Counted from the first letter of the stretch, positions 26,833 through 36,703 are shown. The stretch is 64,000 nucleotides of DNA from DASXUG01 sp036504995 (GCA_036504995.1 DASXUG010000008.1:453417-517416); one strand, 5' to 3'. Notes: generated from the letters alone by a model not told the origin. Translations and numbers: made by a program.

Positions 26833-27756
26833 TTAATGTTTGGATGCAGATAAGAGTGCGGCCCCTATCATGCCAGCTTGGTCGCCACTTTTTGAGGCAT
26901 AGACATTCACTTTATCACGTAGCACGGGAATAAGGTCTTTAGCTAATCGCTGTGAGAATGCAGGTAACATTAGCGGCCAAGCCTGACTCATACCTCCACC
27001 AATCACCACGGTACCCACATCAAGCACTTTAGCAATATGTGCCACAACTTGCGCTATCGCATCTCCAGCTGTTTCATAGGCATCAATGGCTGCTTGCTCT
27101 CCCCTTGTGGCAAGGGATGCAATTTCATGTGCAGCTATTATTTGTTGTGTCGCTAATTGGTAACTCTTGCTTACCCCGCTTGCCGATGCATACTGTTCCA
27201 AGCAACCATAATTACCACAACCACATAAGCGACCATCTGGCTCAACGATAATATGTCCTACTTCCATCGCCATACCATGTTGCCCAGGAAAGACTTGCCC
27301 ATTATAAATCAAGCCACCACCAACCCCTGTCCCCAGTCCGATGTATATAAGACTGGGGACAGGGAATATGAGCAACTGATATTCGCCGTAAGCAGCCGCT
27401 AAGGCATCATTTTCTACGATGACAGGCATGTTTAACGCTTGCGATAAATCCTTGGCCAAATCGACATCCATCAAGCCAGGTAAATTTGGGGATTGCGCCA
27501 ATCGTCCCGTTGCAGCGTCAATAAAACCAGGAAAACCAATACCCACGGACGCAATTTCAGGATGATTTAATATGCACTGTTGGATATGTTCAGCAATGAT
27601 ATTGATAATGGTCTGCCATGCCTGAGCGGGTGCGTGAGTGCGGCAAATATTCGCAAAATCTGCAGATACTCTTGTCTCATCAATAACACGCAAGCCTTCT
27701 ACGATACCAAATCGCAGATTAGTACCACCAATATCTACCCCAATGTGCTTAACCAT
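26833..27756 (-). CDS. ROK-family sugar kinase (glucokinase-like)
   Basis: A 307-residue ROK kinase. It has the phosphate loop IGVDIGGTNLRFG (about 5-17), catalytic ENDALAAAYGE (about 114-124) and GLGTGVGGG (about 136-144). The ROK zinc motif GHIIVEPDGRLCGCGNYGCLEQYAS (about 166-190) has the CxCxxxxC cysteines. It phosphorylates a hexose, probably glucose freed by the neighbouring alpha-glucan enzymes, feeding glucose-6-phosphate to Pgi. It lies 21 bases after malQ in the same direction. The segment before GLGTGVGGG holds a perfect 14-base inverted repeat, described separately. N-acetylglucosamine or fructose as substrate remains possible. Confidence 0.85.
   Translation of the reverse strand: MVKHIGVDIGGTNLRFGIVEGLRVIDETRVSADFANICRTHAPAQAWQTIINIIAEHIQQCILNHPEIASVGIGFPGFIDAATGRLAQSPNLPGLMDVDLAKDLSQALNMPVIVENDALAAAYGEYQLLIFPVPSLIYIGLGTGVGGGLIYNGQVFPGQHGMAMEVGHIIVEPDGRLCGCGNYGCLEQYASASGVSKSYQLATQQIIAAHEIASLATRGEQAAIDAYETAGDAIAQVVAHIAKVLDVGTVVIGGGMSQAWPLMLPAFSQRLAKDLIPVLRDKVNVYASKSGDQAGMIGAALLSASKH
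27325..27364. repeat. Perfect 14-base inverted repeat inside the ROK kinase gene
   Basis: CCCTGTCCCCAGTC (27325-27338) and GACTGGGGACAGGG (27351-27364) are exact reverse complements around a 12-base AT-rich spacer. On the coding strand one arm encodes part of the conserved GLGTGVGGG loop. The other encodes the residues FPVPS in a region that varies in the family. The GC-rich arms and AT-rich loop resemble a REP-type palindrome. No second copy is seen in this window. Confidence 0.7.
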
Positions 27757-27777
27757 GATTAGGTCTTTTTATTAAAA

Positions 27778-29232
27778 TTAGTTGAGCTTATGCTGAACTC
27801 GGTTTGTATGCTTAATAGTGTCAGATAACCATTTGATAATTTCAGGTTGCAGCTGCTCCCAATCAAAACGCCATTGCCAATTACCTTCAATGGTACCAGG
27901 TGTATTCATCCGATGCGATGAGTCCAGCAACAAAATGTCCTGCATTGGAATAATGGCTAGCTCACTCTCCGATGCCAGCGCCATTTCAATCAAAGCTTGC
28001 GGCATGATGGGTTGCTCAGTGTGTAAATAAGCGTGTAGAGGATGACGCTGACTTTCATCCATCGAGAGATACCAACCCAAAGTCGTATCGTTGTCATGGG
28101 TGCCTGTGTATACAACACTGTTGGAGGTGATGCGCTCTGGCAAATATGGATTATCTGGACTACCATCAAAAGCGAATTGCAAAATCTTCATGCCTGGTAA
28201 GTGATATTTTTCGCGTAATGCATCGACTTCATCGGTAATAATCCCCAAATCCTCTGCAATCAAAGTCATATTGGGAAAATGCTCGGTAATAGCTTGGAGT
28301 AAAGCGTCTCCAGGCGCTAATACCCACTCGCCTATCATTGCGGTTTCTTCAGTCGCAGGAATCTCCCACGCCGCTTCCAGCCCCCTAAAGTGATCGATAC
28401 GCACTAAGTCGAACAAATCATTCTGAGTATGCATGCGTGATAACCACCAACTAAAGCCATTATCCTGCATTGCTTGCCAATTGTAATGGGGGTTTCCCCA
28501 GCGTTGTCCTGTGGCTGAAAAATAATCAGGTGGTACACCTGCCACCACTGTCATATTTTTATCTGTATCTAACTTAAACATTGCAGGCTCGGCCCAAACC
28601 TCAGCACTATCATAAGCAACGAAAATAGGAATGTCGCCAAACAGACTTACTTGTTTACTATTAGCGTAGACCTTTAACGCGTGCCATTGTTTGAAAAAGA
28701 TATACTGCGTAAATTTAACTACTTCAATTTCACTAGCATAGCGCTGTTTAGCTGACTGGATGGTAAGTGCATCACGGTTTTTATAAGCTTCAGGCCAGTG
28801 CATCCAACCAGCATGCTGAAATTGATTGCGCAACACTAAAAACAAAGAAAAATCGTCTAACCAAGCAGAGCTTTTGCAAAAATGCTTAAAAGGCTTTTGT
28901 GCAGACTTGTCTTGTGCAAAGTTGATATAAGCCTTTGCAAGCAAGCTGACTCGATTGCTTTCAGGGTCAGAAACATCAGCTTCCGCCAGCCAACCATCTG
29001 CCACTAAAGCGTCAAACGAAATAAAGTCAGGGTTACCTGCATGCGCAGATAAACATTGATAAGGTGAGCCATCTGCATGGGTCATATTTAGCGGTAAGGT
29101 TTGCCAAACACTAGCGCCCATGCTCTCGAGCAAATCTACAAATAGCCAAGCATCTTGGCCTAAATCTCCACTGGGTAAAGAACTGATGTGCAACAGAACA
29201 CCTGCACGTCGACGATTGTGTAATTGATTCAT
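27778..29232 (-). CDS. malQ: 4-alpha-glucanotransferase (amylomaltase)
   Basis: A 484-residue GH77 enzyme of normal length. Family motifs are present: RRAGVLLHISSLPS at the start, DIPIFVAYDSAEVWA, LVRIDHFRGLEAAWEIP (catalytic Asp), LIAEDLGIITDEVDALR (acid/base Glu) and YTGTHDNDTTLGW (third acid). It rearranges alpha-1,4-glucans, releasing glucose. It is the third gene of the glgC-GH57-malQ-ROK series. The upstream CAGGGAATGT gives a fair ribosome site. Glucose produced here can be phosphorylated by the following ROK kinase. Confidence 0.93.
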   Translation of the reverse strand: MNQLHNRRRAGVLLHISSLPSGDLGQDAWLFVDLLESMGASVWQTLPLNMTHADGSPYQCLSAHAGNPDFISFDALVADGWLAEADVSDPESNRVSLLAKAYINFAQDKSAQKPFKHFCKSSAWLDDFSLFLVLRNQFQHAGWMHWPEAYKNRDALTIQSAKQRYASEIEVVKFTQYIFFKQWHALKVYANSKQVSLFGDIPIFVAYDSAEVWAEPAMFKLDTDKNMTVVAGVPPDYFSATGQRWGNPHYNWQAMQDNGFSWWLSRMHTQNDLFDLVRIDHFRGLEAAWEIPATEETAMIGEWVLAPGDALLQAITEHFPNMTLIAEDLGIITDEVDALREKYHLPGMKILQFAFDGSPDNPYLPERITSNSVVYTGTHDNDTTLGWYLSMDESQRHPLHAYLHTEQPIMPQALIEMALASESELAIIPMQDILLLDSSHRMNTPGTIEGNWQWRFDWEQLQPEIIKWLSDTIKHTNRVQHKLN

Positions 29233-29361
29233 ACATTCCCTGTGACTAGATTAACCCCAAACCAGCTTAACTTAACGCATATAATTGTTTTTATTAAAAA
29301 ATTACTAACCTAGCACGGTATTTAGCTTATATTAACAATACGCTAAACTCTGAAAATATAG

Positions 29362-31092
29362 TTAAGTTTCTTCTTGTCCGCGTCGCATTGTGCCGCCAGC
29401 GGCAGGGTTGCCTCCACCAATACTAATGGCTTGATGCAACACATTAGGTACAGTTTGTTTTAACAGCTGATATAAATTGGCTAAATTGCGGCGATACAGC
29501 TTATCGAAACTATCTACACTCACCGATGAGTTGTAATCACCAAACCACCAAAACCAATCTGAGCCTTCACAGATACTGAGTTGGCGCTCACAGGCCTTAA
29601 CTTCTGCTTGACTTAATGTCTTGGTTTTCATCACTTTATCGTACACTTTTTTCGCATCACATAATAAATCCCAACCGAGATTTTTATCAGATGAACCTAT
29701 CCAAGTACTAAAACTACCATATACCCAACTTCCAGCAGCTACTGCTGGTAATGCGGCAACTTCAATGGCTTGACTATGTTTAACTTGTTCTAAGGTTTTA
29801 CTGAAAGTAGTCATCTCAATAAAAGAATGTTTAGTCAGCGCCGCGTACAACTCATTCAAGAAATAATAGGCATTGTAGGGAAAGTATTCCCAAGCATTTT
29901 CACCATCTAAAATAACGCTAACCACTTTGCTATTCTGGGTATCGTTACTTGCATATATTGACTCTAGGCTGCCAACAAAATCATTCACAGCATCCCCTGC
30001 GAACATTTTTGCATATTCAAATCCAATTTTGTCCGACAGATGATCGTCCCTAAAAAAACAAATAATGTCTTGGCTACCATTAGAAACGCGATAGGGTTTA
30101 TATAAATAATCATTTTTATCTGGTATTTCTTGAGAGTCGTATGATTTATATAGACTATTTGCCAATACCCCTTGGCCTGTAGCCGCCCATTGCACACCAT
30201 GTTCAGCTAACAAGCCAAGTGCTGCGTGTGAAACAGCCCCCTCCGCGGGCCACATGCCGACGGGGCTGGTTCCAAAACGCTGTTCATGTGAGACTTGTGC
30301 AGCTTCTATATGCGCTTTAGCACGGGCGACACCATCGGGATATAACGCACACTTTGGTAGTGGCGCAAATGGCATAGCATCTCGTGTTGATTTAAAGTCA
30401 ATCAATAATGGCAGTATCGGATGGTAGTGCGGCGTGCTTGAAATTTCAATTTGACCACTGTCTTGCAACTTTTTATAACGTGGGATTAAATCACTAATCA
30501 ATTCACCAATAAGATCAAATAAAGCCATGCGCTCTTCAAAAGTAAATTGATGACCTTTTTCCAGCAAGCTTTGTACAAATTTATTGTTACGTCGAATGCT
30601 CTCACCTGTCCAGGCCAAGTGATACCACACCACCAAGTCGGCCATGTATTGACCTGAGAGATAGTTAAATGCTGTAGCGCCCTCCTCTCTTAGCGTGTTG
30701 TAAATATGTAATAAACGCTGATAGTGGGCAAAAGGCTCCAACATTTTTTCATGGTGACTTTTAAAGCAACTATCAATAATCAAACAACGTTCTTGTTTGG
30801 AAAGGTACTCAAGGTCAGCTCTGGCCAGCATGGCTAGCAGAGGGTCTTTTATCTGTTTGTTTTTAAATTGCTGGCTGTAATCCTCCAACTGATCTAACAA
30901 AACTGGTACAAAATTGAAGGTTACTTTGACCGCTGGATTTTGCTCCACATGAAACGCCATATCTGTGTAATCTTTAATGGCATGAAGGTAAGTCCAAGGT
31001 AATACGTACTCGCCAGTAATGGTATCCCGATAGTCGGGTTGATGCATATGCCAATAAAGATTGAGATATAGTTTAGGCTTTATAGCAGTCAT
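29362..31092 (-). CDS. GH57-family alpha-glucan enzyme
   Basis: A 576-residue GH57 protein. It has the N-terminal WHMHQPDYRD (metal-independent active-site His pair), the likely nucleophile Glu in GMWPAEGAV near residue 280 and the acid/base Asp in VILDGENAWEYFPYN near 390. The C-terminal helical part ends in a Gly/Arg-rich tail. GH57 includes amylases, 4-alpha-glucanotransferases and branching enzymes. With glgC upstream, malQ downstream and a GH13 glgB divergent, it probably trims or rearranges glycogen. It is preceded by TAGGATTAAC before ATG. Exact activity cannot be assigned. Confidence 0.85.
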   Translation of the reverse strand: MTAIKPKLYLNLYWHMHQPDYRDTITGEYVLPWTYLHAIKDYTDMAFHVEQNPAVKVTFNFVPVLLDQLEDYSQQFKNKQIKDPLLAMLARADLEYLSKQERCLIIDSCFKSHHEKMLEPFAHYQRLLHIYNTLREEGATAFNYLSGQYMADLVVWYHLAWTGESIRRNNKFVQSLLEKGHQFTFEERMALFDLIGELISDLIPRYKKLQDSGQIEISSTPHYHPILPLLIDFKSTRDAMPFAPLPKCALYPDGVARAKAHIEAAQVSHEQRFGTSPVGMWPAEGAVSHAALGLLAEHGVQWAATGQGVLANSLYKSYDSQEIPDKNDYLYKPYRVSNGSQDIICFFRDDHLSDKIGFEYAKMFAGDAVNDFVGSLESIYASNDTQNSKVVSVILDGENAWEYFPYNAYYFLNELYAALTKHSFIEMTTFSKTLEQVKHSQAIEVAALPAVAAGSWVYGSFSTWIGSSDKNLGWDLLCDAKKVYDKVMKTKTLSQAEVKACERQLSICEGSDWFWWFGDYNSSVSVDSFDKLYRRNLANLYQLLKQTVPNVLHQAISIGGGNPAAGGTMRRGQEET

Positions 31093-31162
31093 GTTAATCC
31101 TAGTAAGTAGCTAAAAGTATTGTATCTAAATATTATTTGATAAGGAGATGCACCAACTCTGA

Positions 31163-31194
31163 CTGACTTTAGGCTAATTCAAGCCTAAAGTCAG
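31163..31194. repeat. Perfect 13-base stem-loop between glgC and the GH57 gene
   Basis: CTGACTTTAGGCT (31163-31175) pairs with AGCCTAAAGTCAG (31182-31194) around a 6-base loop. It lies between two co-directional minus-strand genes and has no T run on either side. It may be an RNA-stabilising or processing hairpin or a weak terminator. Confidence 0.55.
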
Positions 31195-31242
31195 TAAATC
31201 ACCTTAACTTATTGTAAACACCATGACCATGACAGTAAGTGG

Positions 31243-32532
31243 CTATCTAAATCGGTGTGTAGGCACCCCTAGCATTTCAGATGTCACTAATGTGATTCCT
31301 TTTTCTGACACATAAAAGCGCTTGCGATCTAATTCTAAATCCACGCCAATTTGCATGCCATCAGGTATTTTTGCACCTTTATCAATCACTACGCGCTTCA
31401 AGATAACGCGTTGCCCAATTTCAACTTTTGGCAAGATGACCGAATCTTCAATATTGCTAAAACTATTCACACGCACATCAGAAAACAACACAGATCGATT
31501 CACCTTACCGCCACTAACAATACAACCGCCAGATACTAAAGAATCTGTCGCCATGCCACATCTATCCACATTGTCGAACACAAATTTAGCAGGCGGCAAT
31601 TGTTCTTGATACGTCCAAATCGGCCAATCACCATCATATAGGTTAAGCTCGGGCGTTACTTTAGTCAGCTCCATATTTGCTTCCCAATATGCATCAACCG
31701 TGCCAACGTCGCGCCAATAAAAGTTACCATCAGCTGCCCCGACACAACTATCCGTAAATCGATGCGCAAAAACACGGTATTTATGAATAATTTTAGGGAT
31801 AATATCTTTACCAAAATCATGTTCCGATTTAGGGTCATCTGCATCTTTAATCAATTGTTCATATAGGAACGCTGAATTAAACACATAAATACCCATGCTG
31901 GCAAAAGCTTGCTTAGGGTTGTTCGGTAACGGGTTAGGATTTTCTGGCTTTTCTTTAAAGTCTATCACTCTATCGTCCTTATCAACCTCAATCACACCAA
32001 AAGCTTTGGCTTCTTCAAGCGGTACATTAATACACGCCACGGTCATATCAGCTTTGTTTCTGACATGCACAGCCAGCATTTGGCCATAATCCATTTTATA
32101 AATATGGTCGCCTGCTAAAATTAATACATACTCAGCACCCAAGTTTCGAATAATGTCTAAATTCTGAAATACAGCATCCGCTGTACCCATGTACCACTGT
32201 TCCTGAATGCGTTGCTGTGCAGGCCAAAGTTCTACAAACTCGTTAAACTCACCGCGCAAAAATCCCCAGCCGCGTTGCACATGCTGTAATAAGCTATGCG
32301 ATTTATACTGAGTAGCTACACCAATGCGGCGAATACCAGAGTTGATGCAGTTTGAAAGCGGAAAATCAATAATGCGAAACTTACCACCAAATGGCACAGC
32401 GGGCTTCGCTCTTGTATCTGTCAGCGCCTTTAATCGAGTACCCCTGCCTCCAGCAAGGATCAAAGCGAATGTATTTTTTGTCAGTGCACTAATAAACCTT
32501 GTCGCACCCAAATCTTGTTTAGTGTTTTGCAT
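31243..32532 (-). CDS. glgC: Glucose-1-phosphate adenylyltransferase
   Basis: A 429-residue ADP-glucose pyrophosphorylase. The nucleotidyltransferase domain has LILAGGRGTRLKALT (substrate loop), FRIIDFPLSNCINSGI and VLILAGDHIYKMDYG. A left-handed beta-helix C-terminal domain holds the allosteric region. It makes ADP-glucose, the committed step of glycogen synthesis. The frame extends to an ATG at 32550, but an AGGAGAG ribosome site sits six bases before the ATG at 32532, which I choose. It is divergent from glgB, with about 206 bases between the two starts. Regulation by glycolytic intermediates is expected from the family. Confidence 0.95.
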   Translation of the reverse strand: MQNTKQDLGATRFISALTKNTFALILAGGRGTRLKALTDTRAKPAVPFGGKFRIIDFPLSNCINSGIRRIGVATQYKSHSLLQHVQRGWGFLRGEFNEFVELWPAQQRIQEQWYMGTADAVFQNLDIIRNLGAEYVLILAGDHIYKMDYGQMLAVHVRNKADMTVACINVPLEEAKAFGVIEVDKDDRVIDFKEKPENPNPLPNNPKQAFASMGIYVFNSAFLYEQLIKDADDPKSEHDFGKDIIPKIIHKYRVFAHRFTDSCVGAADGNFYWRDVGTVDAYWEANMELTKVTPELNLYDGDWPIWTYQEQLPPAKFVFDNVDRCGMATDSLVSGGCIVSGGKVNRSVLFSDVRVNSFSNIEDSVILPKVEIGQRVILKRVVIDKGAKIPDGMQIGVDLELDRKRFYVSEKGITLVTSEMLGVPTHRFR

Positions 32533-32738
32533 TGTTGTCTCTCCTACCATTATCAGCTTTCAGTCCTTGTTTACACGCCATCTACATTTCACACAACTCA
32601 GTTGAAGTGTATGTGAGATTAAATATTACACCTTTTGTAAAAAATTGTAACAAAATGTAACAATTTTAAAATCCATTTAGACATTCGATTATGAATTAAT
32701 ATAGACTACATTCATCGTAAAAAATAATTGAGCTCAAG
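32533..32738. promoter_or_regulatory. Divergent glgC/glgB promoter region
   Basis: This AT-rich region should carry both promoters. It contains TGTAA-type direct repeats (TTGTAAAAAATTGTAACAAA and ATGTAACAATTTT, 32634-32669), which could be an operator. The motif TTGAAGTGTAT (about 32602-32612) also occurs in the inverted repeat at 26820 that closes the same gene series. Whether that sharing is meaningful is unclear. Confidence 0.4.
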
Positions 32739-34952
32739 TTGGCACATTTAAAACCAAATATAGATTTAACGCTGATTATTGCTGCAAAACATCATAATCC
32801 TTTTGCGTATCTTGGACCACACAATCTAGAAAGCAAGCACACTTTTCGTGCATTTTTACCCTACGCTTCAAAAGTGTGGATCAATATTGAGCAAAATTGG
32901 TGCATCTTAGATAAAACACATACATCGGGTCTGTTTGAATTTAAAAAAGATTTTGCCAATTCCACAATAAAGCCAAGTAAGTTACCAGATACTGCAACTC
33001 AAAAACCATGCCAGCTAAGAATTGAGCAAGATGGCAGCTTAATAGAAACATATGACCCTTACAGCTTTAATCCCTCAATTACAGCAGATGAGCTTTATTT
33101 GTTTGGGGAGGGAAACCTTAAACTAGCCTATAAAACCCTAGGTGCGCAATGCATGACACTGCAAGGCGTGCAAGGCGTAAGGTTTGCCGTTTGGGCACCA
33201 AATGCAGAGCGTGTCAGCGTTATCGGCAACTTTAATCGCTGGGATGGCCGTGTAAACCCAATGCGTGCACATGGCTCAAGTGGTGTTTGGGAGCTATTTA
33301 TCCCACTTCTCAATCATGACACACTGTATAAATTTGAGATTCGTAATCGCCACACGGGCAATATCCATATCAAAACCGACCCATTTGGGTTTAGTTTTGA
33401 ACCACGTCCAGGCACAGCCTCTAAAGTTACGACATTGGATGCATATACTTGGCAAGACCAAGCATGGCTGCAGCATCGGGAAAAAAGTGACTGGCTGCAC
33501 GGACCATTTAACTGTTACGAGTTACATTTAGGTTCCTGGCGTCGCGATGGGAATGGTCAGTTTCTGAGCTACCGAGATACTGCAGCCCAATTAATCCCCT
33601 ACCTCAAAGAGATGGGCTATACGCACATTGAGTTAATGCCAGTTTCCGAGCACCCACTTAACGAATCATGGGGCTATCAAACCACGGGCTATTTTGGCGT
33701 CACTAATCGCTATGGCTCACCTGACGACTTTAGATACTTTGTTGATCAATGCCACCAAGCGAATATTGGTGTAATACTGGATTGGGTTCCAGGACACTTT
33801 CCAAAAGATGATTGGGCATTAGCGCGTTATGACGGTACGGCATTATTCGAGCATGAAGACCCAAGACTTGGTGAACACCAAGACTGGGGCACTTATATTT
33901 TTAATTATGGTCGCAATGAGGTTAGAAATTTCCTCATCTCAAACGCATATTACTGGCTGGCAGAGTTTCATATCGACGGCCTACGCGTTGATGCGGTGGC
34001 CTCGATGCTGTACCTCGACTACTCCCGTAAACACGGTGAATGGCTACCCAACAAATTTGGGGGGCGTGAAAACCTTGATGCGATTGAGTTTCTAAAACAA
34101 CTCAATATGATGGTACATCAAGACTTCCCAGGCGCACTCACTATTGCCGAAGAGTCCACCTCATGGCCGATGATTTCCCGCCCAGTTTATTTGGGAGGCC
34201 TAGGCTTTTCCATGAAGTGGAATATGGGATGGATGAATGATACTCTTGCCTATATCGAAAATGATCCAGTACATAGGCGCTATCATCATAACCAACTGAC
34301 TTTCGGACAAATTTATGCCTATAGTGAAAATTTTGTACTCCCCTTTTCCCACGATGAAGTTGTACATGGAAAACGCTCTTTACTCGATAAAATGCCAGGG
34401 GATGCTTGGCAAAAGTTTGCCAATTTAAGGCTATTGCTCACTTACCAAATGACAAGCCCAGGTAAAAAATTAAACTTCATGGGTAACGAGTTTGGTCAAG
34501 GCCGAGAATGGAATGTGAACGCAAGTTTAGACTGGCATTTACTAGAGTCGCACTGGCATCAAGGTGTTCAACTTGCAGTAAAGGATTTAAACCGCCTATA
34601 TAAAACGCACCCAGCGTTATATCAGTTTGATTTTGAGTCCAAAGGTTTTGCATGGGTTGATTGTAACGATGTAGATCAGTCAGTGGTTAGCTATATACGC
34701 TATGCTGAAGATGGGCAGTTTGTTATTATTGTATTGAACTTCACGCCAGTACCAAGACCCAATTATCATATTGGGGTGCCAGTTGCAGGGCACTATATTG
34801 AATTATTTAATAGTGATGCAGAGTGCTATGGGGGTAGTAATATGGGCAATGGTATGGGTTTAAATACCTACGCTGAGCCTTGGATGGGACAAAATCATTC
34901 ACTATTCATCAATTTGCCACCTTTAAGTGGTTTAATTCTGCAAATAAAGTAA
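32739..34952 (+). CDS. glgB: 1,4-alpha-glucan branching enzyme
   Basis: A 737-residue GH13_9 enzyme: N-terminal early-set/CBM48 domains (to about residue 240), then the catalytic barrel. Its active-site blocks are HIDGLRVDAVASMLYLDYSR (nucleophile Asp), LTIAEESTSWP (acid/base Glu) and LPFSHDEVVHGK (third acid). A C-terminal beta domain follows. It introduces alpha-1,6 branches into glycogen. The start is a TTG at 32739: no ATG occurs before the conserved NPFAYLGPHN region. The gene points away from glgC and is followed by pgi after 89 bases. Confidence 0.95.
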   Translation: MAHLKPNIDLTLIIAAKHHNPFAYLGPHNLESKHTFRAFLPYASKVWINIEQNWCILDKTHTSGLFEFKKDFANSTIKPSKLPDTATQKPCQLRIEQDGSLIETYDPYSFNPSITADELYLFGEGNLKLAYKTLGAQCMTLQGVQGVRFAVWAPNAERVSVIGNFNRWDGRVNPMRAHGSSGVWELFIPLLNHDTLYKFEIRNRHTGNIHIKTDPFGFSFEPRPGTASKVTTLDAYTWQDQAWLQHREKSDWLHGPFNCYELHLGSWRRDGNGQFLSYRDTAAQLIPYLKEMGYTHIELMPVSEHPLNESWGYQTTGYFGVTNRYGSPDDFRYFVDQCHQANIGVILDWVPGHFPKDDWALARYDGTALFEHEDPRLGEHQDWGTYIFNYGRNEVRNFLISNAYYWLAEFHIDGLRVDAVASMLYLDYSRKHGEWLPNKFGGRENLDAIEFLKQLNMMVHQDFPGALTIAEESTSWPMISRPVYLGGLGFSMKWNMGWMNDTLAYIENDPVHRRYHHNQLTFGQIYAYSENFVLPFSHDEVVHGKRSLLDKMPGDAWQKFANLRLLLTYQMTSPGKKLNFMGNEFGQGREWNVNASLDWHLLESHWHQGVQLAVKDLNRLYKTHPALYQFDFESKGFAWVDCNDVDQSVVSYIRYAEDGQFVIIVLNFTPVPRPNYHIGVPVAGHYIELFNSDAECYGGSNMGNGMGLNTYAEPWMGQNHSLFINLPPLSGLILQIK

Positions 34953-35041
34953 ACATTAAATATATAATACGGTTAATAAATCATATATATGTAACGCATT
35001 CTTAAAAACCAACTAAATTACTGAACTCAAAAAATCACAGC

Positions 35042-36703
35042 ATGATAAATCAAATAAAGTCAGCCGTATGGCAGCAGCTCAATGAACACTATCAAGAAAT
35101 CTCACCATTACATATGCGTGATCTATTTGCGCAAGACAACAAAAGATTTGAGAAATTCTCTCTAAAGTTCAAAGACATTCTGCTCGATTACTCTAAAAAT
35201 AGAATCACCGAGCATACAATGAGTCTGCTTTTTAAACTTGCACGTGAAAGTGACGTTGAAGCTTGGCGTGAACGCATGTTTACAGGCGAAAAAATCAACT
35301 TCACTGAAGATCGCGCCGTATTGCATACTGCATTGCGCAATCGCAGCAATAAACCAGTGCTGGTAGATGGCAAAGATGTCATGCCTGAGGTCAATCGTGT
35401 ACTAGCACAAATGCGTAGCTTTACAACCCGCGTGCGCTCTGGTGAATGGCTCGGCTACACAGGCAAGGCCATTACCGATATTATCAATATTGGCATTGGC
35501 GGCTCTGATTTAGGTCCCGTGATGGCTTGCACCGCACTCAAACCCTATGCGCAAGCGGGTCTTAGTGTTCACTTTGTTTCCAACATTGATGGCGCGCACC
35601 TTGCACAAGCATTAGAAAAATGTAACCCTGAAACCACGCTGATTATTGTTGCTTCAAAAACTTTCACCACTCAAGAAACCATGACTAATGCACGTTCAGC
35701 AAGAGCATGGTTTTTGGAGTCAGCTAAAGATGAAGCGCATATTGCCAAGCACTTTGTTGCGCTTTCCACCAACGCTAAAGCGGTGAGTAACTTCGGCATC
35801 GACACCGCCAATATGTTTGAGTTTTGGGATTGGGTGGGTGGTCGCTACTCCCTATGGTCTGCCATTGGCTTATCGATTGCCCTCTACATTGGCATGGATA
35901 ACTTTGAAGCCATGCTTGAAGGTGGTCATGAAATGGACAACCATTTCAGAACAGCACCACTAGAGCAAAACATGCCCGTTATCTTGGCATTAATTGGCAT
36001 TTGGTATAACAACTTTTTTGAAACAGAAACGCATGCCATTTTACCTTACGACCAAGGCTTATCGCGCTTTACTGCCTATATGCAGCAAGGTGATATGGAA
36101 AGTAATGGTAAGTTTGTGAACCGCTCTGGCGAACGTATTAGCCATAGTAGCGGCCCAATTATTTGGGGTGAGTCTGGCACAAATGGTCAACACGCTTTTT
36201 ATCAGTTGATACACCAAGGCAATAAATTAATCCCGTGCGACTTTTTAATGCCGCTTAAGAGTCATTATGCAGTAGGTAAAAATGGCACTGAGCACCATAA
36301 AATCTTGCTATCCAATCTGCTCGCACAAACTAAAGCACTGATGCAAGGTAAAACTGCGAAAGAGGCCAAAGCCGAGCTTGAAGAACAAAACATGCCGCAC
36401 AACACGATCATGACCGTGTTGCCACATCGTGTGTTTGGGGGCAATCGTCCAACCAACACGATTTTATTTGATGAGTTAACGCCTAAAACGTTGGGGATGT
36501 TGATTGCCCTATACGAACAAAAGATTTTCGTTCAGGGGATTATTTGGGACATCAACTCATTCGATCAATGGGGTGTTGAATTCGGTAAGCAAATCGCGCA
36601 GAAAATATTGCCACAGCTAGATAGTAAAGAAGCAACAACTGACCACGACTGCTCAACCAACGGATTGATGAACTACTATAAAGCCAATATTAACAACGTT
36701 TAA
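35042..36703 (+). CDS. pgi: Glucose-6-phosphate isomerase
   Basis: A 553-residue phosphoglucose isomerase. Signatures include INIGIGGSDLGPVM near 150-163, WDWVGGRYSLWSAIGLS near 262-278 (PGI signature 1) and GIIWDINSFDQWGVEFGK near 500-517 (signature 2). It interconverts glucose-6-phosphate and fructose-6-phosphate, linking glycogen turnover with the central sugar phosphate pool, which in ribulose-monophosphate methylotrophs is directly tied to formaldehyde assimilation. It sits at the end of the alpha-glucan region and is closed by a strong terminator. Confidence 0.97.
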   Translation: MINQIKSAVWQQLNEHYQEISPLHMRDLFAQDNKRFEKFSLKFKDILLDYSKNRITEHTMSLLFKLARESDVEAWRERMFTGEKINFTEDRAVLHTALRNRSNKPVLVDGKDVMPEVNRVLAQMRSFTTRVRSGEWLGYTGKAITDIINIGIGGSDLGPVMACTALKPYAQAGLSVHFVSNIDGAHLAQALEKCNPETTLIIVASKTFTTQETMTNARSARAWFLESAKDEAHIAKHFVALSTNAKAVSNFGIDTANMFEFWDWVGGRYSLWSAIGLSIALYIGMDNFEAMLEGGHEMDNHFRTAPLEQNMPVILALIGIWYNNFFETETHAILPYDQGLSRFTAYMQQGDMESNGKFVNRSGERISHSSGPIIWGESGTNGQHAFYQLIHQGNKLIPCDFLMPLKSHYAVGKNGTEHHKILLSNLLAQTKALMQGKTAKEAKAELEEQNMPHNTIMTVLPHRVFGGNRPTNTILFDELTPKTLGMLIALYEQKIFVQGIIWDINSFDQWGVEFGKQIAQKILPQLDSKEATTDHDCSTNGLMNYYKANINNV

